Source: Planctomycetota bacterium
GTDB lineage: Bacteria; Planctomycetota; Phycisphaerae; UBA1845; PWPN01
DNA: 64,000 nucleotides
Assembly: GCA_029550525.1 (NCBI GenBank)
Contig: JAKPHF010000048.1
Span: 124,001-188,000 of the forward strand
Reading direction: 5' to 3'
The first letter of the stretch is position 1; each line of letters begins with the position of its first letter. This document shows positions 44,400-55,197 of this stretch, in pieces. The notes under the pieces were generated by a model, which worked only from the letters and a program-made list of their open reading frames with translations, did no database searches and had not been told where the DNA came from. Made by a program: the position numbers and the translations under genes.

Positions 44400-45680
44400 C
44401 TATCGTTGTTGCAGCACGACCGGCATCACAACGGTTTCGTTACCATCGAGCTCGCCAACTGGCAGGAACCCGGGAGGGGCACTCGCCAACTTTCGCAACG
44501 CTTGGACGCGAAGCTCACCCTCCCAACCGGCGCCGTAGGGCGAAGCCAGCGTCAGTGTGCCGGAGATCCAACTGCGGACCTCCTTCGGATCGACGGCCAC
44601 ACCCGTCGCTGCACACCACTTCTCGACCGGAATGACGAATGTACGCTCGGTGTCGAACTCCGAAACGAATCGGCCCGTTCCGATCTGCAGGTAGAACGTC
44701 CGTCCGATCTGTTCGATGACGGCCGGTAAGGGCGCAACCTCTTCGCCCATCACTAAGCTGAACGTGCCGACCGCCCGCGGCCAAGCACGACAAAGCCTAT
44801 TCAACTGGTCGATCCGACGGGCTGGTGCATCGGCCGAACTCAGCATTTCCAGTGTCCGATCATCCAGCGGGATCTTGAACAAAAGACATAGAGCTTCGGC
44901 CGCTGGACGCCGCACTTCGGCTTGATCGTCAACGCTCAGTTCGACAAGCCGTCTGGGTCCCAAGGCCTGCAAAATCTGAATCGCGCCAGACGCCAGCGCG
45001 GCATCGGTGGACTTGGCCTTGTCCACGATGGGCTGCACTTGCGTGATCTTCCCGCACGCGATGAGAGGCGCAGCCGCGGCGCGAATCATGGCGTCGCCCG
45101 CGTTGAGCATTTCCAGTGCGCGGGGCAAATTCTTGTCGGTCACGCGTCCGGCGTGTGTCACCGCGAAATCGTCGGGATCCATCCCGTTGGCGAGATCCTG
45201 CGCCGCTTTGCGGATCATCCGCACCTGGGCCATCTCCAAGCCGTCGTCCACTGCGGCCTTGAACATGCTCTTGATGGCCACGAACACGCCCATGCCGATC
45301 GCTGCCACCACGGCGACCACAATTAGCGGCTTGATGGGAAGCAGCGCCCAGAAAGGGGCTTTCACGTCCTGCACGGGCCGATTTCTCGGCTTGTGCACGA
45401 GACCGGTGATCTGATTCGCACCACAGGCCAGACAGCGAATAGCATCATCACCCAGCGGCGCATCGCAGATGATGCAATGCTTGATTTCCTTCTTCTCTTC
45501 CGGCGGCTCCACGCCGATCCACGAGTCCTCGGCCAGACTGGTTGGTTTCCACGTGAAGGGTGGGCGGGCCTCGCCGATCCGAAAGCTCTGGTGGCAGCCG
45601 CTGCACACGGCCGTTACGCCCATGGCTTCGGTCGTCGTGCGGAACGTGCGCTGACAATGGGGGCAGGCGACGCGAATCAC
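44400..45680 (-). CDS. Double zinc-ribbon, single-TM protein of unknown function
   Basis: CPHCQRTF...CSGCHQSF and CIICDAPLGDDAIRCLACGA; TM; C-terminal helical domain. Confidence 0.6.
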   Translation of the reverse strand: MIRVACPHCQRTFRTTTEAMGVTAVCSGCHQSFRIGEARPPFTWKPTSLAEDSWIGVEPPEEKKEIKHCIICDAPLGDDAIRCLACGANQITGLVHKPRNRPVQDVKAPFWALLPIKPLIVVAVVAAIGMGVFVAIKSMFKAAVDDGLEMAQVRMIRKAAQDLANGMDPDDFAVTHAGRVTDKNLPRALEMLNAGDAMIRAAAAPLIACGKITQVQPIVDKAKSTDAALASGAIQILQALGPRRLVELSVDDQAEVRRPAAEALCLLFKIPLDDRTLEMLSSADAPARRIDQLNRLCRAWPRAVGTFSLVMGEEVAPLPAVIEQIGRTFYLQIGTGRFVSEFDTERTFVIPVEKWCAATGVAVDPKEVRSWISGTLTLASPYGAGWEGELRVQALRKLASAPPGFLPVGELDGNETVVMPVVLQQR

Positions 45681-45776
45681 GGTCCGGCATCCTCGTCAGA
45701 TCGATGTTGATTCCCGCGAGCGGCGGAATGACGGTCAAGGTACGCTGCACGACGCGCGACCGCCAGCATGAGCGTT

Positions 45777-46973
45777 TTATTCCGGACCGTCGGCCGCGCC
45801 TGTGTCCGGAAATTCATCAGCAGCCGGCGCCGGGTCACCCGCCGGCGTCAGTTCATCCAGCCAGTACGCCTCATCGTTCCGCTCGTACCGCAGGAACTGC
45901 CCGCGCAACGCGGGGTCGTGCGCTCGATGATACCGCGCATAGATGTATCTCGAATCGACGCCCACCAACTCGATCTTGCCCGTGGCATGAGACATGACGA
46001 ACCGGGCGCGCCGGGCCAGTCCGGAACCGATCCGCAGCGCATCGCGGAAAATGAACCAAGCTCGAACGATAGGAACGCGAAACGGCTCGTTGCCCGCGGT
46101 GGGCCGGCCTTGGAACAGGTAGTACGGTGGGCAACCGATGAACGACAGTTCCCGGAACAGATCGCTCAAGACCACCGGATCGTCATTGATCCCGCGCAAC
46201 AGCGGACACTGGTTCACGCAGATGACGCCGTCGCGAATGAACGCGTCGATGCAATCGATGGCCGCATCGGTCAGCTCGCGGGGATGGTCGAAATGGGCCA
46301 TCAAGTAAATGCGCTTGCGGGCGGTCGAGTATTTCCGCAGACACGTATGCAGCAGCTCGTCCTCGAGCAGCCGGTGCGGATCGAACGCCGGCATCTTCGA
46401 GCCGATCCGGATGATGCGAACGTGCGGGATGGCCCGTAAGCGACCGATGATGTCGGCCAAATGACGAGAACTCATCATCAGCGGATCGCCACCGGTCAGC
46501 AGGACATTGGTGACGTTGGGGTTCGCAGCGATGTAACGAATGCCCTCCGAGACGTCCCGGGTGGTCTCATCGGCATCGTTCATGAACAGCCGCTTGCGGA
46601 AACAATACCGGCAGTAGCCGCCGCACACTTCATTGCACAGCAAAAGCACGGTGTGCGGATACTTGTGCTGGACGCCTTTGGCGACGGTGATGGCCTTCTC
46701 GTTGCTGGCGTCGAGCTGGCCCCACTCGTTCAGCTCGCCCAGTTGCGGAATGATCAGCCGGCGAATGGGATCGTTCGGATCGCTCCAGTCGATCAGATCG
46801 AGGTAATAATCGCTGACCCGGAACGCATATTCACGCGTGACACGCTCGAGTTCGCGTTGCTCACCGGCCGAAAGCTGGGGCAACTGGCGCAGACTGCGGA
46901 GGTAACGCGCACGGGCCGGCGGCGAAACCAAGGACTCGGAACTGTCGAGCGGAAGAGACGGCAACAGAAACAC
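45777..46973 (-). CDS. Lysine 2,3-aminomutase-like radical SAM protein (KamA family)
   Basis: CNEVCGGYCRYCFRKRLF, LTGGDPLMMSSRHLADIIGRLR. Confidence 0.82.
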   Translation of the reverse strand: MFLLPSLPLDSSESLVSPPARARYLRSLRQLPQLSAGEQRELERVTREYAFRVSDYYLDLIDWSDPNDPIRRLIIPQLGELNEWGQLDASNEKAITVAKGVQHKYPHTVLLLCNEVCGGYCRYCFRKRLFMNDADETTRDVSEGIRYIAANPNVTNVLLTGGDPLMMSSRHLADIIGRLRAIPHVRIIRIGSKMPAFDPHRLLEDELLHTCLRKYSTARKRIYLMAHFDHPRELTDAAIDCIDAFIRDGVICVNQCPLLRGINDDPVVLSDLFRELSFIGCPPYYLFQGRPTAGNEPFRVPIVRAWFIFRDALRIGSGLARRARFVMSHATGKIELVGVDSRYIYARYHRAHDPALRGQFLRYERNDEAYWLDELTPAGDPAPAADEFPDTGAADGPE

Positions 46974-47162
46974 CTCGCAAACAATACACGGCGCAGACCT
47001 CTCGGTCAGCCCGAATGTCGTTGAACGTGAATGGCGGCCCGACCATTCAATCGCCTGCGAGCGGCCTTCGCCCGCACCCTCTGGATATCATATTTTATCC
47101 CATGGTATTCAGCCTTTCCGTTAGGGTCAACCCGGATCTCACAGGTCGCATATAATTATGGA

Positions 47163-47954
47163 ATGTCCACCGACACCGATCCGTTGATCGCGATGCATCG
47201 GGCCAATCAGGCCTTTCACGAGCAACTGACGCAACAGGCAGCGCTCAGTTGCGGCGTCGCGCATTTCTCCATGCCATTCGGCCGTCTTGCCAATCAGCTT
47301 CGTGAGGCTGTCGTGCCCGCCGATCGATCCATGCAGGAGGCGTATGCGGAAGTCGAGGAGTTCTACGGCCGGCTCGCTCACCCTTGCCGATGCTGGTCGC
47401 CCGCACCTGATCAGCCAATCCAAGAAATGGAGCGGTTCTTGATCGAGCACGGTTACACTCCACGGCACATGGCGATCATGCAACTGCGGCCCTGGCCCGA
47501 GCTGCCTGCCCGGCCGGCCGTCCGCGTGCTCCCCGGGCGAGCCATGCGGGCGAGTCTGCGCGAGCTCCTGCTGAGCCATCCGACTCATAGCCCTTCCGAG
47601 ACCCGCGAAGTCTGGGCCGAAATGATGCTCGCTCGCCTGGACGATCCATCCTTCGAAGTGCTGCTCGCAATGTCGGGAAGTACACCGATCGGACACGCGT
47701 GCCTCCTGCAGGTCGGTCCCATCGCTGCGATCTATGACGTGTACGTCCGCGAGGATTTTCGGCGCGGCGGCTGCGCGTTGGCCATGATGCACGATATGAT
47801 TACCACCTGCCGACGGCTGGAACTCCGGACGGTCGTGCTGGAAGTCGGCGAATTCAACGCGCCCGCCATCAAGCTGTACGAGCGTTGCGGCTTCGAGCGG
47901 GCGGGCAACACAGTGGATTTCTGGAAACCGGCGACGACGGGAAACGAAGCCTGA
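47163..47954 (+). CDS. GNAT-family N-acetyltransferase
   Basis: ASIYDVYVREDFRRGGCALAMMHDMI-type block and YERCGFERAGNTVDFW terminus. Confidence 0.78.
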   Translation: MSTDTDPLIAMHRANQAFHEQLTQQAALSCGVAHFSMPFGRLANQLREAVVPADRSMQEAYAEVEEFYGRLAHPCRCWSPAPDQPIQEMERFLIEHGYTPRHMAIMQLRPWPELPARPAVRVLPGRAMRASLRELLLSHPTHSPSETREVWAEMMLARLDDPSFEVLLAMSGSTPIGHACLLQVGPIAAIYDVYVREDFRRGGCALAMMHDMITTCRRLELRTVVLEVGEFNAPAIKLYERCGFERAGNTVDFWKPATTGNEA

Positions 47955-49237
47955 TGTCGAGCCTGATCCTCAACGCACGATGGATTCTCCCGGTGACCGG
48001 CCGGCCCATCGAGAACGGGTGCCTGCGAATCGCAGACGGCCGCATCGCCTCCGTCCAGCGAGCTCAGCCCGGACAGACCTGCGACGTGGATTACGGCGAC
48101 GCGGTGATTCTCCCGGGACTCGTCAACGCTCACACTCACCTGGACCTCACCGCCTTCCGCGGCTGCGTACCGTACCTCGGCGCATTCACCGACTGGATCC
48201 GCATTCTCGTGTCCATGCAAACCGCCGCAGGGGCCGATGAGCGAATGGATGAAGGCATTCGCGTGGGCCTCGACGAATCCCTTGCCGCCGGTGTGACCTG
48301 CATCGCCGACATCGGTTGCGGACAGCGCGCCACCACCGCCTGGTCAAACGCGCCGGCTAATATCGTCGGCTTCCTTGAAGTCATCGGCATGGGCCCGCGC
48401 CGATTCGACACGCATCCACGGTCGCTGCGGAAATCCCTCGAAACCTGCGATGCGGCACGAGCCACGGCCGTGGGTGATCGATCAACCTCCGCAACGGACT
48501 CTTGCGTCTCGCCGCGCGTGTTCATCCCCACGCTCTCGCCCCATGCCCCCTATAGCACGGCGCCGGAAGTCTATCGCGAAGCGATGGCCTATTGCCGCCG
48601 GCATGGCCTGCCCATCTGCACGCACCTGGCCGAGACGCAGGAGGAGGCGGAGTTTCTCGCCCACGGCACGGGACCGTTCCGCACGTTGCTCGAACACAGG
48701 GGTTTGTGGGACGGGTCATTCACACCGCCGGGTTGTTCCCCAGTCCAATATGCCGCTTCGATCGGCCTGCTCGAATCGCAACCGCTTCTGGCTCATGTGA
48801 ACTACGTGAGCGATGAGGATATCGATCTGCTCGCGCGGCATTGCTGCAGCGTGGCGTACTGCCCACGCACGCATCGATTCTTCCGGCATCCCCCGCATCC
48901 GTACCCGCGCATGCTCGCCCGCGGCCTGAACGTCTGCCTGGGAACCGATTCGCTGGCCAGCGCGCCCAGCCTGTCCATCCTGGAAGAAATGCGGCTCTTC
49001 CGTGAGATCGATCCCGCCGTGGGCGACAGCTTGCTCCTGGAGATGGGCACGCTCCGCGGCGCCCGGGCTCTGGGGCTGGAGAACGTGCTGGGCTCGCTCG
49101 AACCGGGCAAGCAGGCCGACTTCGTGGTCTTCCCCCTGACTGCACCCGCCGCAGAACCCATGGAGGACCTCCTCCGCGGTCAGTCCTCCCCGCTCGCCGT
49201 CTATGTTGGCGGCCGGGCCGTAGCCGGCCACTCCTAG
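47954..49237 (+). CDS. Amidohydrolase family protein (chlorohydrolase/deaminase-like)
   Basis: [14 protein letters not shown] metal motif; ATGA overlap with GNAT gene; C-terminal [15 protein letters not shown]. Confidence 0.85.
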   Translation: MSSLILNARWILPVTGRPIENGCLRIADGRIASVQRAQPGQTCDVDYGDAVILPGLVNAHTHLDLTAFRGCVPYLGAFTDWIRILVSMQTAAGADERMDEGIRVGLDESLAAGVTCIADIGCGQRATTAWSNAPANIVGFLEVIGMGPRRFDTHPRSLRKSLETCDAARATAVGDRSTSATDSCVSPRVFIPTLSPHAPYSTAPEVYREAMAYCRRHGLPICTHLAETQEEAEFLAHGTGPFRTLLEHRGLWDGSFTPPGCSPVQYAASIGLLESQPLLAHVNYVSDEDIDLLARHCCSVAYCPRTHRFFRHPPHPYPRMLARGLNVCLGTDSLASAPSLSILEEMRLFREIDPAVGDSLLLEMGTLRGARALGLENVLGSLEPGKQADFVVFPLTAPAAEPMEDLLRGQSSPLAVYVGGRAVAGHS

Positions 49238-49422
49238 CCTGGCCGTGCTTCTGGAGACCCGTGGTATTTGCTGGTGAAGGATTCTGGCGTCCATTCTTGG
49301 TGTGCCCTTCACTGTGTCCTTCGCATCGCGGCCTTCGGGCCTGTTCTGTTGACGCTGGGCAAGGGCAAGACCTATTATTGCTCCGGAAATTCGGCCCCGG
49401 TATCCCTGTCTTGGAGAAGACC

Positions 49423-50367
49423 ATGGCACGACTGTACGACGACATCACGCAAACCATCGGGAACACGCCGCTGGTGCGGATCAACCGCATCATTCAGGCC
49501 CCGGCCACCGTGTACGCCAAGCTGGAGTATTTCAATCCACTGTCCAGCGTTAAGGACCGCATCGGCGTGGCCATGATCGATGCGGCGGTCCAGGCCGGCC
49601 GTCTCAAGCCCGACACCGTGATTATCGAGCCGACGTCGGGTAACACCGGCATCGCCCTGGCCTTCGTCTGTGCCGCCCGCGGGTACCGCCTCATCCTCAC
49701 CATGCCGGAAAGCATGTCCATCGAGCGGCGTAACCTGCTCAAGGCCCTGGGGGCCGAACTGGTTCTCACGCCGGCCTCCGAGGGCATGCGGGGGGCCATC
49801 AACCGGGCCGAGGAGCTGCGGGCACAAAACCCCAACGCCTTCGTCCCGCAGCAGTTCGAGAATCCGGCCAACCCCGAGATCCATCGTAAGACGACTGCCG
49901 AGGAGATCTGGCGGGATACCGACGGTGCGGTCGATATTGTGGTGGCCGGCGTCGGCACCGGCGGGACGATCAGCGGCATCGGTCAGGTCATCAAGCCTCG
50001 CAAGCCGTCGTTCAAGTGCGTCGTCGTCGAACCCACCGACTCGCCGGTCATCACCCAGCAGCGACAAGGTCAGGAACTACGGCCCGGGCCACACAAGATC
50101 CAGGGCATCGGTGCCGGCTTCATCCCCAAGAACCTCGATCTGAGCGTCGTGGACGAGGTCGTCTCGGTCAGCAACGACGATGCCTTCAACTGGGCCCGCC
50201 AGGCCGCCAAGCGCGAAGGAATCCTGTGCGGTATCTCGTCGGGTGCCGCCCTGTGCGCCGCCAACCAGATCGCTTCCCGTCCGGAGAATAAGGGCAAATT
50301 CATCGTGGTCATCCTGCCCAGCGCCGGCGAGCGATATCTCTCGACTCCGCTGTTCCAGGAGGCGTAG
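49423..50367 (+). CDS. cysK: Cysteine synthase A
   Basis: [33 protein letters not shown] lysine; PTSGNTGI. Confidence 0.93.
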   Translation: MARLYDDITQTIGNTPLVRINRIIQAPATVYAKLEYFNPLSSVKDRIGVAMIDAAVQAGRLKPDTVIIEPTSGNTGIALAFVCAARGYRLILTMPESMSIERRNLLKALGAELVLTPASEGMRGAINRAEELRAQNPNAFVPQQFENPANPEIHRKTTAEEIWRDTDGAVDIVVAGVGTGGTISGIGQVIKPRKPSFKCVVVEPTDSPVITQQRQGQELRPGPHKIQGIGAGFIPKNLDLSVVDEVVSVSNDDAFNWARQAAKREGILCGISSGAALCAANQIASRPENKGKFIVVILPSAGERYLSTPLFQEA

Positions 50368-50379
50368 CCGCCAATCCGT

Positions 50380-50514
50380 GATCAGTCGTCCGTGGTCCGT
50401 CATCAGACCCGCGGTCCGTTGGTCCGTGGCGAGGCGGTCGCTCATGGGATATGGTCTTGGGGACCGACGGGGAACCACAGCTGACAACTGACTACTGACA
50501 ACTGGCCACGGAAT
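50380..50514. repeat. 7-nt periodic repeats (GTGGTCC-type; ACTGACA ACTGACT ACTGACA ACTGGCC)
   Basis: Heptamer units read directly. Confidence 0.75.
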
Positions 50515-51268
50515 GTCCACTGACGCCGGCGACCGCCTGTCCATCGCACGCCAGGTTCTCGAGCGGATGAGCCTGCGGCCGGGCTGCGCTCACGTCTGCC
50601 CGTACCTGCCCGACCGCCAGGCTCGCGATGTGGCGTTCCAGGTCCGGCGCATGCCGCCCGGGCTGTACCATTCGCTTATGGATTTGAACTTTCGGCGCAG
50701 CGGGCTGATCGTGTATCGGCCCGCCTGCGACTCCTGCAGCCAATGTCGCGCGATTCGTCTGCCCGTAGCGGAGTTTCGGCCGAACCGCAGTCAGCGACGA
50801 TGCTGGGCGGCCAACGCCGACGTCACCGTCGGGCTCTCTCCACCCCTGCCCACGCCGAGCAAGCACGAGCTCTATCGCCGCTACCTCCGGCAGCGACACG
50901 ACCGCCAGATGGACGAGTCCTGGGATGCCTTCCGCGACTTCCTCTATCGCTCGCCCGTGGACTCCCTCGAAGTGGTCTACCGCCGGCGCGACCGCCTACT
51001 AGGCGTGGGCATCCTGGATTTCGACGGCGATGCGGCCAGCACCGTCTATTGCTACTACGACCCCGACGAGCGCGGCTCGCTCGGTACGTTCAACATCCTG
51101 TGGACGATCGACTATTGCCGCCGCCTGGGCATACGTTGGGTCTACCTGGGCTACGCCATCCAGGACTGCCCCAAGATGAACTACAAGCTGCGCTTCCGTC
51201 CGCACGAAATCCTCGCCCCCGACGGCACGTGGATCCGCAGCGAACCTTCCGCGCTACAACACCCGTAG
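50513..51268 (+). CDS. bpt: Aspartate/glutamate leucyltransferase (bacterial Arg/Leu-tRNA-protein transferase)
   Basis: ACDSCSQCRAIRLPVAEFRPNRSQRR; YYDPDERGSLGTFNILWTIDY; YLGYAIQDCPKMNYK. Confidence 0.9.
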   Translation: MSTDAGDRLSIARQVLERMSLRPGCAHVCPYLPDRQARDVAFQVRRMPPGLYHSLMDLNFRRSGLIVYRPACDSCSQCRAIRLPVAEFRPNRSQRRCWAANADVTVGLSPPLPTPSKHELYRRYLRQRHDRQMDESWDAFRDFLYRSPVDSLEVVYRRRDRLLGVGILDFDGDAASTVYCYYDPDERGSLGTFNILWTIDYCRRLGIRWVYLGYAIQDCPKMNYKLRFRPHEILAPDGTWIRSEPSALQHP

Positions 51269-52219
51269 CTCAGGTATCACGCCGAGACTGCGCGCGAATG
51301 CATCGACGTGCGGCCGGGCCGCGGGCGCGGCGATGATCACCAGCTCGCCCGCTTGCGAGTCAACCGGTTGGTATGAGGAATGAACACTGCGCGGATCATT
51401 GCGGCAATCAACACCCGCCGCGGAAACATCGACGTATACCACACCCGCGGGCGTGCGCACGAAACCTTTGGCACGATAGACGTGCGGTTGCAGCTCAGTC
51501 AACGCACTGACCAGCCGCTCGCGTTCGACGTGGCATGTCACATTTACGACACGTGACTCGACGTTCGGATCCACGCATTGTGCATACTCGCCCACCAGTG
51601 AACGGTGTGGCTCGGCCCCGCCGATCTTTGCCGTAACGGCATCCGCGGCGAACACGTCGAACTCCACCCGGCAATACTGCGTGCACACCACGCGTGCCCC
51701 AGGGTTCATTTCGCGAACGCCGGCGATCGTCCGCTCGACCTGCTCGGCCGTGTATAAATCGGTCTTGTTGATCAACACCACGTCGCTGGCTTCGACCTGG
51801 GCGATGATATTCGGCAGCGTGTGCACGAGCTTGGAGAAGCTGCCGGGGTCCACCACCGTCACAATCGTCCGCAGGTCGTAAACGATATCCAGCCGCGTTT
51901 CGGCCAGCATCTGCACGATCACCTTGGGGTCGGCGATGCCGCTGGCTTCGATGAGCACGCCGTCCGGAACGGACGCATCACTGACTTGACGCAGGACGCG
52001 GATGAACTCACCCACCAGGCAACGACAGAAAATGCTCCCGCCGGGAATGCTCACCCGTTGTTCGGGAGGCAGCTCGACGAGCTCACCGTCGATGTCCACC
52101 GGCCCAAACTCGTTGATGATGCAGACGCACCGTCGCGAACGGCTCCGTTCGATCAACCCGCGCATCAACGTGGTCTTGCCGCTACCGAGAAAGCCGGTGA
52201 TGAGCGCGAGCGGAATCAT
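51254..52219 (-). CDS. CobW/COG0523 G3E-family GTPase
   Basis: GFLGSGKTTLMR P-loop; IEASGIADP; INKTDL; FCRC in place of the usual CxCC. Confidence 0.88.
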   Translation of the reverse strand: MIPLALITGFLGSGKTTLMRGLIERSRSRRCVCIINEFGPVDIDGELVELPPEQRVSIPGGSIFCRCLVGEFIRVLRQVSDASVPDGVLIEASGIADPKVIVQMLAETRLDIVYDLRTIVTVVDPGSFSKLVHTLPNIIAQVEASDVVLINKTDLYTAEQVERTIAGVREMNPGARVVCTQYCRVEFDVFAADAVTAKIGGAEPHRSLVGEYAQCVDPNVESRVVNVTCHVERERLVSALTELQPHVYRAKGFVRTPAGVVYVDVSAAGVDCRNDPRSVHSSYQPVDSQAGELVIIAAPAARPHVDAFARSLGVIPELRVL

Positions 52220-52250
52220 GGGAACCTCAACGTGAGAAGCGGTGGACTCC

Positions 52251-53618
52251 TCACTGTTTCGCTTTGATCTTTTCCTCCAGCGCCTCGATCAGCGTGGTGA
52301 TGTCGGGAATGATGGACGGGAACTTCACCTCACCGTCGATGCAGATGGTGGGAATCTGCCCCACGCCGAGTTTGGCCATGTGGCCCAGACCGCTGCGGGT
52401 CGTGATCTTGTGCTCGTTGACGACCACGCGGTCGCCAAACTTCTGCGCCGCCCGCTCCACCGCGGCCACCATGTACTGGCAGGGAGCGCACGAGGCCGAG
52501 TCCAGCGTGATGACGTCCACGATTACGCGATCTTCGTGCGAATAATCCGGCAACTGGATGTCGTCGAAAGACTCTGCCGAGTCCACCTGCGTGGCCGCCC
52601 GAGCCACGTTGCGCTGGTACTCGTCGTGCACCATGTGGGCCACCGCCTGCAGGTTGGCCTCCGGCGTGGCGTAAGGCAGATCGCAGCCGGGGGCCAGGAT
52701 GAACCCTTGCGTCCCGCCGATGTCAATGCAGCGCAACGCGTCCCGCCGAGCCGCCGCCTCGTCCCCGAGCAGGAGGACGGTGGTCAGCTTGAGGTTTCCG
52801 CCGAAGCTCTTGCCTGCCGCCCGCGCCATCTCGCCCAGCCGAGCAAGGTCGATGTTCTCATCGACCGACACGTTGTCGCATCGTGTCGCACACATATTCT
52901 CGAGGTTGCGGGTGGCGTTACCGCACACGAACAGCGATGACAGCGCGCCCTTCTCGCGAATGTGGTCGAAGACGACGTTGACCGGGGCGGTCACAAACTC
53001 CTGGAAGTGCTTGGGCGAAATCTGACTGGTCATGGGATCGACCACGGCCACCACGTCCGCCCCCTGGTCGATGTAGAAGTCCGCCGCCTTGCAGCCCACG
53101 CCCGCGCAGAAGTCCACCACTCGCTTGACCAGATCGGGATTGTTGAACATCTCCAGGAAGATGTTCGTCCCCATGAGGTGCAGGGCCAGCGTGAACGGGC
53201 CGGTGATCAGCCCGTACAGCGCGACTTCCTCGCCGATCTGCCGCTTGATCGTCTTCATCGCCTCGGCGACGACGGGATAGCGACGCTTGCCTGTGTCAAA
53301 CGACGGCAGACCGTCCAGATCCGTGCCCGACGAGAGCGGGTGCGACGTCACCGCAGGCGGCGTCTCGTCCGACCATCGCAGTTGGCAGCCCAATACCTCG
53401 GCTTCCAACTGCAGATCGAACACGATGGGCAAGCCATCGGGCCGATAGAGCTCGAAGGCTCGAGTCAGACCTCGAATGATCAGCTCGGCCGATCGCAGGT
53501 AGTTCTGCGCCGTCGCCCCGATGATCTTGCCGCCGTGCACACCCACGAACGGCACCCAGGCCGGCCGGGACGTGGACTGATTCCGCAACGCGTTCAGCAA
53601 AAGCGTCTTGCCGCTCAT
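52251..53618 (-). CDS. Uroporphyrinogen decarboxylase (URO-D/MtaA)-like methyltransferase fused to C-terminal thioredoxin-like domain
   Basis: URO-D-like N-domain; C-terminal SASCAPCQYMVAAVERAA...GVGQIPTICIDGEV thioredoxin-like fold pattern. Confidence 0.82.
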   Translation of the reverse strand: MSGKTLLLNALRNQSTSRPAWVPFVGVHGGKIIGATAQNYLRSAELIIRGLTRAFELYRPDGLPIVFDLQLEAEVLGCQLRWSDETPPAVTSHPLSSGTDLDGLPSFDTGKRRYPVVAEAMKTIKRQIGEEVALYGLITGPFTLALHLMGTNIFLEMFNNPDLVKRVVDFCAGVGCKAADFYIDQGADVVAVVDPMTSQISPKHFQEFVTAPVNVVFDHIREKGALSSLFVCGNATRNLENMCATRCDNVSVDENIDLARLGEMARAAGKSFGGNLKLTTVLLLGDEAAARRDALRCIDIGGTQGFILAPGCDLPYATPEANLQAVAHMVHDEYQRNVARAATQVDSAESFDDIQLPDYSHEDRVIVDVITLDSASCAPCQYMVAAVERAAQKFGDRVVVNEHKITTRSGLGHMAKLGVGQIPTICIDGEVKFPSIIPDITTLIEALEEKIKAKQ

Positions 53619-53773
53619 GTGGAGATTCACCTCGGTCAGTGTTCCGCGGACCCGGGGAACTATGGTACAAGGTGCAAGCGGGGATTGCGAGGACCGCCGG
53701 AGCTTCTCGGCCCGTACGCCGGCTTCGCCCGGCCCCGGTTCCCGACCCAACCCCAATGCAAGGAGATGCCTGC

Positions 53774-54148
53774 ATGGTGCGCCTATGGCTCGTTTTGGGT
53801 GGGGTGAACGCGTTCATCGCCGTCGCCGCCGGCGCGTTCGCCGCCCACGGTCTGCGTGGCAAGCTGGAGCCGCGGATGCTGGAGGTCTTCGAGACCGCCG
53901 CCCGCTACCAGATGTACCACGCGTTGGCCCTGTTGGCGGTGGGATGGCTGGCCGCCCGTTCGCCCTCGCCCGTCGTGACCGCCGCCGGCTGGTGCTTCCT
54001 CGCCGGTATCGTCCTGTTCTCCGGCAGCCTCTATGTCCTCACCACGGCCGGTCTGGGCCGACTGGGGATCATCACACCCATCGGAGGCACGCTGTTCCTG
54101 GCGGGATGGGCGCTGATGATCGTCGCCGCCGTTCGACTCGAGCAATGA
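53774..54148 (+). CDS. DUF423 family membrane protein
   Basis: GAFAAHGLRGKLEPRMLEVFETAARYQMYHALALL; FSGSLYVLTTAGLGRLGIITPIGGTLFLAGW. Confidence 0.9.
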   Translation: MVRLWLVLGGVNAFIAVAAGAFAAHGLRGKLEPRMLEVFETAARYQMYHALALLAVGWLAARSPSPVVTAAGWCFLAGIVLFSGSLYVLTTAGLGRLGIITPIGGTLFLAGWALMIVAAVRLEQ

Positions 54149-54219
54149 TCCCTCCTCGATAGCCCCGGGCCGGGCACGAGCGATCAGGCTCGGCGGATGG
54201 GAACGCCGAGGTCATTGCG

Positions 54220-55014
54220 TCAAGCGGACCGTTCGGCCACCACGAACGTGCGGCCGCGATCGAGGAAGCTTCCCACATTCAGCACCCGCCGTTCGCGAAT
54301 CGTGAACAGCCGGCCGATAATCTCGATCACTCCCGCAAGGCCCTCGCCTTCGTGATCCGGGGCGTGCGACTCGAACAGAAACAGGCCGCCGGGCGGGAGC
54401 AGGTCGCGACACTTACGAAAATACGTTTCCAAATCCTGGCGGGTGTTGCCGTCGTACGTGTGATGGTTCGCGAACGAGAGAACCGCGTCGTACGCCTGGT
54501 CCGAGGTAAAATCCTCGAAACTGGATACGTCGAATCGCGTGTTATCCGTCCCGAGCCACATCGCCGCCTCGCACGCCATTCGCACCAGGTATGGATTGAT
54601 GTCGAAGCCGGTCACTTCGCGGGCCACGTCCGCGACGGACAGCCCGAGAAACCCGCTGTTGCAGCCGATCTCCAACACCCGCCGTCCGGCGAGCTTCTCC
54701 CGCAGGCCCATCGCGGCGACGCGGGCGGCTGTATCTCGAAGGCCGCTCACGCCGATCTGCGGAAAGGACTGGTAGAAGTACCCTTCGCCGTAGTCGTAGC
54801 TGCTCCACTCCCGGGCGGAGGCGACAAGCTGCTCGTTCAACGCTCGATGTAACGGCAGCAGTTCCGGGTGTCGGCCCAGGTTGAGGTAGTCGTGGTACCG
54901 GTTCAGCATCGACGCTCGGCGCAGGGAGGTCGGCGCCCGCCAAGCCGCGAACAGAATCCTGGGCACCGCGTACCAGGAGAACCGCTCGTACGCTGAAAGA
55001 AACTGATCTGACAT
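54220..55014 (-). CDS. Class I SAM-dependent methyltransferase
   Basis: RVLEIGCNSGFLGLSVAD motif I; FDINPYLVRMA. Confidence 0.8.
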   Translation of the reverse strand: MSDQFLSAYERFSWYAVPRILFAAWRAPTSLRRASMLNRYHDYLNLGRHPELLPLHRALNEQLVASAREWSSYDYGEGYFYQSFPQIGVSGLRDTAARVAAMGLREKLAGRRVLEIGCNSGFLGLSVADVAREVTGFDINPYLVRMACEAAMWLGTDNTRFDVSSFEDFTSDQAYDAVLSFANHHTYDGNTRQDLETYFRKCRDLLPPGGLFLFESHAPDHEGEGLAGVIEIIGRLFTIRERRVLNVGSFLDRGRTFVVAERSA

Positions 55015-55197
55015 TGAAAACCTTATCCGCCCTCTCGGCCAGGATGAGGAGTGCTCGGGTGTCGAGAAACAACAGGAGTGCGGAACAGCATCAAGATCGA
55101 TGCGGCCGACTCGCTTGCGGATGATGCCGAGGGGCGAGCATCTTGCCAGCCTGAGGCGGGTGGGACGCCCGCCCCCCGGGGAAGCCGCCGTTATCCA

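Noticed and set aside
45777-46973. Novel EpmB-type translation factor modification gene
   Set aside because: Sequence fits the general KamA lysine aminomutase family; subfamily cannot be decided by eye and no efp/epmA is present here
49238-49422. Possible riboswitch or T-box leader before cysK
   Set aside because: Only a short GGCCTTCGGGCC hairpin seen; no T-box, S-box or other core motif recognised
52251-53618. Heme biosynthesis hemE
   Set aside because: C-terminal thioredoxin fusion and CobW neighbour fit the MtaA/CmuA-like branch rather than HemE
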